Shown here in pieces: positions 55,747 through 64,000 of a stretch of DNA of 64,000 nucleotides. The notes below the pieces were generated by a model that was not told where the DNA came from, made no database searches, and was given only the letters and a program-made list of their open reading frames with translations. The first letter of the stretch is position 1; every line of letters starts with the position of its first letter. The stretch comes from Delphinus delphis (taxonomy: Eukaryota; Chordata; Mammalia; Artiodactyla; Delphinidae): assembly GCF_949987515.2 (NCBI RefSeq), contig NC_082703.1, positions 7,898,680-7,962,679 of the forward strand. The letters are read 5' to 3'. The translations under genes were made by a program, and so were the position numbers.

Positions 55747-58700
55747 AACGCAAACACTTAACCTTTGCTCCCTTCCGTTCCTCAAGTAGAGTTATTTGGT
55801 AGTTAGGCTAGAAGCATCAATATACGTCTGTATTTCCTGATGTTCACCTTCTCTGGCTGCTGCTAGCACTTTCCATTGCATTACAACGTAACGACAAAAT
55901 ATGAGTTGTGTTCAAAGTCTTGACAGAGAACAGGAAATATAAATTTCAAAGGAAGGGAAGGGTCAGGACCATCTGTACTACTTCAAAAGGACCTTAGTAG
56001 GTGCATTTTAAAGTACCTATTATTAATTTGTTTGGTCTTTGCATTTGGATGATATATTAAAAGGGAGATGCAGTGATAAACAATTATCATTAAGATAAAG
56101 TATGTTTCTTCCCTAAAAAGAGTATTGAAAGTTATTCTAGTTTATTATGCACCTGAATGACACCATGAACAAAGAAACTGAAATCAACAAACAAAGGGAG
56201 GAAAGTGAAAACCTACTGAATTGCATTATAAAATATAATCTACATTACAGCAGGAGTACATTCATTTAGTAGAAAATTAGCAAGGTTCTGTTAACAGAAT
56301 AATGAAGAGTTTCAAAGGTGTACCATATCAAAGAAAGCCCTAATTGTGTTCATTAATTCCCAGCCCAACATTACTGTGGGAAAACTAAATGTGAACAAAG
56401 CAATAAGATGCCTCATATTCTCAGAAACCTGCACAAATGCTTGCCATCCATTAAATTTACTTCGGTATGTCCCATCTTAATTATTATAGCAGTATAATGA
56501 AGGCAACCGTCTCTAAAGATGAAGACAGGCATTGATTTGAAATATGACTTTCAAGAGTTGTATGGGGAGCGGTAGGAGGGATATATGTGACCTTAGAGGT
56601 CAAGATAGAGTCACTGAGGAAAAAAAACCAGGTAGTATAAATGAAGAATTTATACCGAATAGTATATATAGATTTCAATACACTATTGAAATACCTAAAA
56701 ATGCTATTGTACCCTAAATAGGAACAAGAATCTAGGCTCTCAGAGAAGAACTGAACTTATACAATTAGGTAGGAAAATAAAATCAGTCCAATTGGTAATT
56801 TAAAGACGTGGATGAAATGTCCAGATGAGAGACTGGCTTTTTCCCTTCTCAAACTTGTTGTCTGGGCAATAGTAGATGCGATATTTATGTCTGTGTTCTG
56901 GGGGAAATCAGTTTCTCTGTTGCAATTTTTCATTTTTAATAATATTAGTATGAATTTCTCCAGTGCCTTTCATTCCATTAGCTCAAAGCACTTTTCAAAC
57001 CACTAATGAATTATGCTTCCTGAGATTCCAGCAAGGCAGAAAGCATCCCATCCATTTTCGAAGCAAAATACTTCACTTCTAGCAGCATCAGCCATTAGAG
57101 AATAGCCACAATTTTTTAAAAAATATTTTTATCACTTTCTCACTTCCCATTTTGTCTCCTGCTTAATAGGTACATCTGAGGCATTAAGAAATTTAACGAG
57201 ATCACCCAAAGAGGGAGAGGTCAAGCCCTTGATTCTCACTAATGTTTTCTGTCCTACACCTTAAAGTATCCACAGGAGATGGATCTACTCAAGTTTCCAG
57301 AACTCTCCATGGGAGGACAAAGAGCAAAGAGGGATGCCCTCAAATCCAGTCTCTTATAACTAGGCATCTCCATTATCTTTTCAGTATTCATCAGCCTGAA
57401 CCATAAAGCGCTGAAAAGAACAGGTTAGGTGACAAAAGTTTTTTCCCAAAACTGAGTGACTCATGGACAACATCATTCATTACACCCCGAGAGAGTAGGA
57501 AATTGCCAAAGAGAACGTTAATTTCAGGTCCATTTAAATTCCAAGTCACTTCTTTTTAGAAGTCTATCCTGAGTGAGTCCTTTTAGGTGTCTAAGCAAAC
57601 AAATGAGATGATGAGAGAAACTGAATGAGTCCATTTGTTTCCACTTTAAACAATAAATTATGATAAGTTCTACCGTTACCATTTCTGAATTTTTTTATTT
57701 TTAAAACTTTTTATCAAGGGTAAAGGGTGACTTCTGTCTGTTCTGTGTCTACCATATTGACCATATTAAAATATGAAAAATAACCATGATATTGGTGCCT
57801 GCGACTTACCTCCCACAATTACTGCATTAGAATATTTAATTGTATGTTTCCATCACTTGAAAAGCAGACACTGTGTTCTTTTTAAAGCACATAGGCCTTA
57901 CATTTTTCCAAAACAAGTTGGGAGAGGTCAAGATATTTCTGATCTGCACAAAGTGGAGCAGAAGAGAAGAGCAGAGCGAGAGGACTCCGTGGGAAAATGG
58001 AACGACCTGCTAGAATCTTCTGAGGCAGAACTTTATGTAACATGGTCAAAATATAAATAAAATCTCAAATTATCAGTTATATCCATAGCAAAACGGTCCT
58101 TCAAACATATTCTGAAGTCAAATCTAAATCCTATAAAAATTATACCATGACATAATGAAAACAACATCAGAAAGGTACTATAACTGCACCCAGTTTGCAG
58201 GGATAAGAAAAGGCAGGCGTACAGACCTGTCTGGATGTGCAGAGCCTTCTCAAAAAAACACACACGCGAAAGCAGAATGAGGTGGGAAACACATTTCCTA
58301 AGCTTCCACATAAGCCCATAGTTACTCCCTATCGACACCAGATGGCCTTCCATAGCCAAGTGTTCACTTATTTTATCCCCAACGTTAAAAAAAAAAAGAC
58401 AGGCTGCTGCAATAAATACTATATATAAATGTGTTGTAAGCATTCTTAGATAAGTATATCAGCCAAATTTAAAACTATAGAAAAGCAAAGACTGTATAAA
58501 GTTGTTTCCTTTTGCATAAAGAGCTCAGCCTATTAGTTTATGGATCTAATTCTAGTACATCATTGATAGTTATAATAATTTCCTTTGGAAATAAAAAAAT
58601 GGCTATAACTCTATATGACTAACATAGATCAATGAGATACACAGAAATCAAATTCAGAGCTAGAAGTCAGTAAAAGAAAAAAGAAAGAATTCGGGGGAAT

Positions 58701-58860
58701 AAAAATTACTTGAACCTTGGAAATCTTAAAAAATGGATTAAAATAGAATAATAAAGTCACCAATATGTCATTTTCTATCTTCTTTTTGAAATCACCGTTC
58801 AAAGAAAGATCAGTCTCAGGCCTCAAGCAAAATAGGTTAAGATCCCAGAACAAAGCAGAC
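55747..58860. other. Longest repeat-poor stretch (3.1 kb)
   Basis: No interspersed repeat or gene recognised in 3.1 kb, unusual for this window. AT-rich, with scattered blocks of balanced composition. Frames up to 136 codons (58033-58443, minus) show no identifiable feature. It could hold regulatory or conserved non-coding sequence, but composition alone cannot show that. Confidence 0.4.
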
Positions 58861-59062
58861 TTTTTTTTTTTAATACAGCAGGTTCTTATTAGTTATCTGT
58901 CTTATACATATTAGAGTATACATGTCAATCCCAATCTCCCAATTCATCCCACCACCACCCACCCCCGCCCCCACCACTTTCCCGCCTTGGTGTCCATACA
59001 TTTCTTCTCTACATCTGTGTCTCTATTTCTGCCTGGCAAACCAGTTCGTCTGTACCATTTTT

Positions 59063-62000
59063 CTAGATTCCACACATATACGTTAATATACGATATTTGT
59101 TTCTCTTTCTGAATTACTTCACTCTGTATGACAGTCTCTAGGTCCATCCACGTCTCTACAAATGACCCAATTTTGTTCCTTTTTATGGCCGAGTAATACT
59201 CCATTGTATATATGTACCACACCTTCTTTATCCATTCATCTGTCAATGGGCACTTAGGTTACTTCCATGACCCGGCTATTATAGTGTTGCAATGAACATT
59301 GGCGTGCATGTGCCTTTTTGAATTATGGTTTTCTCAGGATATATGCCCAGTAGTGGAATTGCTGGGTCATATGGTAATTCTCTTTTTAGTTTTTTGTTTG
59401 TTTGTTTTTGCTGTACACGGGCCTCATACTTCTGTGGCCTCTCCCATTGCAGAGCACAGGCTCCAGACGTGCAGGCTCAGCGGCCGTGGCTCATGGGCCC
59501 AGCCGCTCCACAGCATGTGGGATCCTCCCAGACTGGGGCACGAACCCATGCCCCCTGCATCGACCCGCAGACTCTCAACCACTGCGCCACCAGGGAAGCC
59601 CCTCTTATTAGATTTTAAGGACTCTCCATACTGTTCTCCATAGTGGCTGTCTCAATTTACATTCCCACCAACAGTGCAAGAGGGCTCCCTTTTCTCCACA
59701 CCCTCTCTAGCATTTGTTGTTTATAGATTTTCTGATGATGCCCATCCTAACTGGTGTGAGGTGATACCTCATTGTAGTTTTGATTTGCATTTCGCTAATA
59801 ATTAGTGATGTTGAGCAGCTTTTCATGTGCTTCTTGGCCACCTGTATATCTTCTTTGGAGAAACGTCTATTTAGGTCTTCTGCCCATTTTTGGATTGAGT
59901 TGTTTGTTTTCTTAATATTGAGTTGCATGAGCTGATTATATACTTTGGAGATTAATCATTTGTGCATTGATTCATTTGCAAATAGTTTCTCCCATTCTGA
60001 GGGTTGTCATTTCATCTTGTTTATAGTTTCCTTTGCTGTGCAAAAGATTTTAAGTTTCATTAGGTCCCATTTGATTATTTTTGTTTTTATTTCCATTACT
60101 CTAGAAGGTGGATCAAAAAAGATCTTGTTGTGATTTATGTCATAGAGTGTTCTTCCTATGTTTTGCTCTAAGAGTTTTATAGTGTCTGGCCTTACATACA
60201 GGTCTTTAATCCATTTTGATATTATGTTTGTCTATGCTGTTAGGGAGTGTTCTAACTTCTTTCTTTTATATGTAGCTGTCCAGTTTTCCCAGCACCACTT
60301 ATTGAAGAGACTGTCTTTTCTCCATTGTATATCCTTGCCTCCTTTGTCATAGATTAGTTGACCATACGTGCATGGGTTTATCTCTGGGCTTTCTATCCTG
60401 TTCCATTGAGCTATGTTTCTGTTTTTGTGCCAGTACCATATTGTCTTAATTACTGCACCTTTGTAGTATAATCTGAAGTCAGGGAGTCTGATTCCTCCAG
60501 CTCTGTTTTTTGCCCACAAGATTTCTTTGGGTATTTGGGGTCTTTTGTGTCTCCAGACAAATTTTAAGATTTTTTGTTCTAGTTCTGTAAAAAAATGCTA
60601 TTGGTAATTTGATAGGGATTGCATTGAATCTGTAGATTGCTTTGGGTACTATACTCATTTTCACAATGTTGATTCTTCCAATCCTGGAACATGGTATATC
60701 TCTCCAACTGTTTGTGTCATCTTTGATTTCTTTCATCAGTGTCTTATAGTTTTCTGAGTATAGGTCTTTTGTCTCCTTAGGTAGGTTTATTCCTAGGTAT
60801 TTTATTCTTTTTGTTGCAGTGGTGAATGGGATTGTTTCCTTAATTTCTCTTTCTGGTCTTTCGTTGCTAGTGTATAGGAATGCAAGAGATTTCTGTGCAT
60901 TAATTTTGTATCCTGCAACTTTACCAAATTCATTGATTAGCTCTAGTAGTTTTCTGGTAGCATCTTTAGGTTTCTCTCTGTATAGTATCATGTCATCTGC
61001 AAACAGTGACAGTTTTACTTCTTTTCCAAATTTGTATTCCTTTTATTTCTTTCTTGTCTGATTGCCATGTCTAGGACTTTCAAAACTACATTGAATAACA
61101 GTGGCAAGAGTGGACATCCTTGCCTTGTTCCTGATCTTAGAGGAAATGCTTTCAGTTTTTCACCATTGAGAATGACATTTGCTGTGGGGTTGTTGTATAT
61201 GGCCTTTATAATGTTGAGGTAAGTTCCCTCTGTGAACACATTCTGGAGAGTTTTTTATCATAAATCGGTGCTGAATTTTGTCAAAAGCTTTTTCTGTATC
61301 TACTGAGATGATCATATGGTTTTTATTCTTCAGTTTGTTAATAGGGTGTATCACATTGATTGATTTACATATATTGAAGAACGCTTGCATCCCTGGGGTA
61401 AATCCCACTTGATCATGGTGTATGATTCTTAATGTTTTGTTGGATTCTGCTCACTAGTATTTTGTTGAGGATTTTTACATCTATATTCATCAGTGATATT
61501 GGTCTGTAATTTTCTTTTTTGGTAATTTTCTTATCTTTGTCTGGTTTTGGCATCAGGGTGATGGTGGCCTTTTAGAATGATTTTGGGAGTGTTCCTTTCT
61601 CTGCAACTTTTTAGAACAGTTTAAGAAGGATGGGTGTTAGCTTTTCTCTAAATGTTTGGTAGAATTCACTGTAAAGCCATCTGGTCCTGGACTTTTGTTT
61701 GTTGGAAGATTTTTAATCACAGTTTCAGTTTCATTACTTATGATTGGTCTGTTCATATTTTCTATTTCTTCCTGGTTCAGTCTTGGAAGGTTATACCTTT
61801 CCAAGAATTTGTCCATTTCTTCCAGGTTGTCCATTTTATTGGCATAGAATTGCTTGTAGTAGTCTCTTAGGATGCTTTGTATTTCTGTGTTGTCCATTGT
61901 AACTTCTCCTTTTTCATTTCTAATTTTATTGATTTGAGTCTCCTCCCTTTTTTTTTTTTGTTGAGTCTGGCTAAAGGTTTATCAATTTTGTTTGTCTTCT

Positions 62001-63100
62001 CAAAGAACCAGGCTTTAGTTTTATTGATCTTTGCTATTGCTTTCTTTGTTTCTATTTCATTTATTTCTGCTCTGCTGTTTGTGATTTCATTGCTTCTACT
62101 AACTTTGGGTTTTGTTTCTCCTTCTTCCTCTAGTTCCTTTAGGTGTAAGTTTAGATCGTTTATTTGAGATTTTTCTTGTTTCTTGAGGTACAATGGTATT
62201 GCTATAAATTCCCCTCTTAGAACTGCTTTTGCTGCATCCAATAGGTTTTGGATCATTGAGTTTTCATTGTCATTTGTCTCCAGATATTTTTTTGATTTCC
62301 TCTTTGATTTCTTCAGTGATCTCTTGGTTATCTAGTAATGTATTGTTTAGCCTCTGTGTGTTTGTGTGTGTTACGTTTTTTTCCCTGTAATTGATTTCTA
62401 ATCTCATAGCGCTGTGGTCAGAAAAGATGTTTGTTATATTTCAATTTTCTTAAATTTACTGAGGCTTGAGTTGTGACCCAAGATGTGGATCTATCTTGGA
62501 GAATGTTCCATTCGCACTTGAGAAGAAAGGGTAATCTGCTGTTTTTGGATGGAATGTCCTTTAAATATCAATTAAATCTATGTGGTCTATTGTGTCATTT
62601 AAAGCTTCTGTTTCCTTATTAATTTTCTGTTCGGATGATCTGTCCATTGGTGTAAGTTAGGCCTTAATGTCCCCCACTATTACTGTGTTACTGTTGATTT
62701 CCTCTTTTATAGCTGTTAGTATTTGCCTTATGTATTGAGGTGCTCCTATGTTGGGTGCATAAATATTTACAATTGTTATATCTTCTTCTTGGATTGATCC
62801 CTTGATCATTATGTAGTGTCCTTCTTTGTCTCTTCTAATAGTCTTTATTTTAAAGTCTATTTTGTCTGATATGAGAATTGCTACTCCAGCTTTCTTTTGG
62901 TTTCCATTTCCATGGAATATCTTTTTCCATCAACTTACTTTCACTCTGTATGTGTCTCTAGGTCTGAGGTGGGTCTCTTGTAGACAGCATATATATGGGT
63001 CTTGTTTTTGTATCCATTCAGCCAATCTGTGTCTTTTGGTGGGAGCATTTAGTCCATTTACATTTAAGGTAATTATCGATATGTATGTTCCCATTCCCAT
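59063..63100 (-). pseudogene. L1 ORF2 remnant (endonuclease and reverse transcriptase)
   Basis: Read from the start ATG at 63098-63100, the endonuclease begins with ITLNVNGLNAPTKRHRLAEW and has the QETHL motif, so the Asn and Glu of the active site are readable. The linker (62256-61867) and the start of the reverse transcriptase (61897-61637, with NKSPGPDGF) follow in separate frames. FADD is intact at 60992-61003, then [14 protein letters not shown] and the Cys-rich C-terminus. At least six frame breaks and a SINE at 59396-59601 disrupt it. Normal L1 ORF2 has about 1275 residues and nicks and reverse transcribes target DNA in the nucleus; this copy cannot. Confidence 0.9.
59396..59601 (-). 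mobile_element. CHR-type SINE, short form, nested in L1 ORF2
   Basis: Minus-strand copy with a (GTTT)n tail. The duplication, with mismatches, is CTCTTTTTAGTTTTT at 59380-59395 and a decayed copy at 59602-59617. The decay of this duplication suggests an older insertion than the one at 55534. Confidence 0.93.
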
Positions 63101-63158
63101 TTTCTTAATTGTTTTGGGTTCATTATTGTAGGTCTTTTCCTTCTCTTGTGTTTCTTGC

Positions 63159-64000
63159 CTAGAGAAGTTCCTTTAGTATTTGTTGTAAAGCTGGTTTGGT
63201 GGTGCTGAACTCTCTCAGCTTTTGTTTGTCTGTAAAGGTTTTAATTTCTCCATCAAATCTGAATGAGATCCTTGCTGGGTAGAGTAATCTTGGTTGCAGG
63301 TTTTTCTCCTTCATCACTTTAAATATGTCCTGCCGGTGCCTTCTGGCTTGCAGAGTTTCTGCTGAAAGATCAGCTGTTAACCTTACAGGGATTCCCTTGT
63401 GTGTTATTTGTTGTTCTTCCCTTGTTTCTTTTAATATGTTTTCTTTGTATTTAATTTTTGACAGTTTGATTAATATGTGTCTTGGTGTATTTCTCCTTGG
63501 ATTTATCCTGTATGGGACTCTCTGTGCTCCCTGGACTTGATTAACTATTTCCTTTCCCATATTAGGGAAGTTTTCAACTATAATCTCTTCAAATATCTTC
63601 TCAGTCCCTTTCTTTTTCTCTTCCTCTTCTGGAACCCGTATAATTCGAATGTTGGTGCGTTTAATGTTGTCCCAGAGGTCTCTGAGACTGTCCTCAGTTC
63701 TTTTCATTCTTTTTTTCTTTATTCTGCTCTGCAGTAGTTATTTCCACTATTTTATCTTCCAGGTCACTTATCCGTTCTTCTGCCTCAGTTATTCTGCTAT
63801 TGATCCCATCTAGAGTATTTTTAATTTCATTTATTGTGTTGTTCATCATTGCTTTTTTCATCTTTAGTTCTTCTAGGTCCTTGTTAAGTGTTTCTTGCAT
63901 TTTGTCTATTCTATTTCCAAGATTTTGGATTGTCTTTACTATCATTATTCTGAATTCTTTTTCAGGTAGACTGCCTATTTCCTCTTCATTTGTTAGGTCT
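63159..64000 (-). pseudogene. L1 ORF1 remnant, N-terminus outside window
   Basis: Two overlapping frames. The one at 63694-63945 is a heptad-rich coiled coil (IDKMQETLNKDLEELKMKKA) that makes the ORF1 trimer. The one at 63159-63707 holds the RNA-binding RRM (NIRIIRVPEEEEKKKGTEKI) and the C-terminal domain (LTADLSAETLQARRHRQDIF), ending near ALQQILKELL. A shift near 63700 separates them. ORF1 protein coats L1 RNA as part of the retrotransposition particle. The upstream coding start is beyond 64000. Confidence 0.9.

Larger units (their letters stand above)
58861..64000 (-). mobile_element. Nearly full-length L1, running off the window
   Basis: Minus-strand order: ORF1 (from beyond 64000 to 63159), a 58-bp spacer, ORF2 (63100 to about 59063) and a short 3' UTR ending in a T run at 58861. 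The spacer and ORF2 length (about 3.8 kb without the SINE) match intact mammalian L1. The 3' UTR lacks the terminal stretch seen in the copy at 18583: the A tail joins sequence matching the middle of the 3' UTR. Stops and shifts disable both frames. The 5' UTR and any duplication lie outside the window. Confidence 0.95.

Noticed and set aside
58033..58443. 136-codon minus frame
   Set aside because: Hydrophobic and Phe/Leu-rich as expected for AT-rich chance sequence; no family resemblance.

Overview
The window is mammalian nuclear DNA, almost certainly from a cetacean (whale, dolphin or porpoise). The main evidence is a set of 14 tRNA-Glu-derived SINEs of the CHR type, which is characteristic of cetaceans and close relatives. 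They sit among L1 elements with the 3' ends typical of cetartiodactyl genomes, plus old pan-mammalian repeats (MIR, L2, MER5, Tigger-like, L1M). Nothing looks bacterial or plasmid-like: there are no operons, ribosome binding sites or CRISPR arrays.

I find no host protein-coding gene or RNA gene that I can support. Every recognisable protein-like reading frame comes from a retrotransposon: two L1 ORF2 remnants, one L1 ORF1 remnant and traces of an endogenous retrovirus env. The rest is AT-rich intergenic or intronic sequence.

Layout. 0-5 kb: three CHR SINEs beside and inside an old plus-strand L1 that keeps ORF1 and the start of ORF2. 5-11 kb: MIR, a SINE, a near-perfect 33-bp palindrome and three minus-strand L1 tails. 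11-15.9 kb: two stacked older minus-strand L1s, one split by a SINE and one with an internal deletion, then a plus-strand L1 tail. 18.6-20.9 kb: a minus-strand L1 with a 348-codon reverse-transcriptase fragment. 21-27 kb: SINE, L1M, MIR and L2 pieces in otherwise unlabelled DNA. 27.5-32 kb: a probable minus-strand endogenous retrovirus remnant (LTR, polypurine tract, env traces) interrupted by a SINE. 32-36 kb: L1 and L1M tails carrying nested SINEs. 36.9-42.2 kb: MIR, MER5, old L1 and a Tigger-like element in nested order. 42.3 kb: an unusual poly-C / CG-alternating / CT-rich tract. 43-58.8 kb: mostly unique sequence with MIR, L2, two L1 tails and one near-consensus SINE. 58.9-64 kb: an almost full-length minus-strand L1 whose ORF1 runs off the window.

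Target-site duplications, nesting and the number of decayed CpGs give a relative history. L2, MIR and MER5 came first, then L1M copies, then younger L1s, with short CHR SINEs landing last in several of them. Family names rest on my reading of the sequence, not on a library search; element edges without a stated duplication are approximate.
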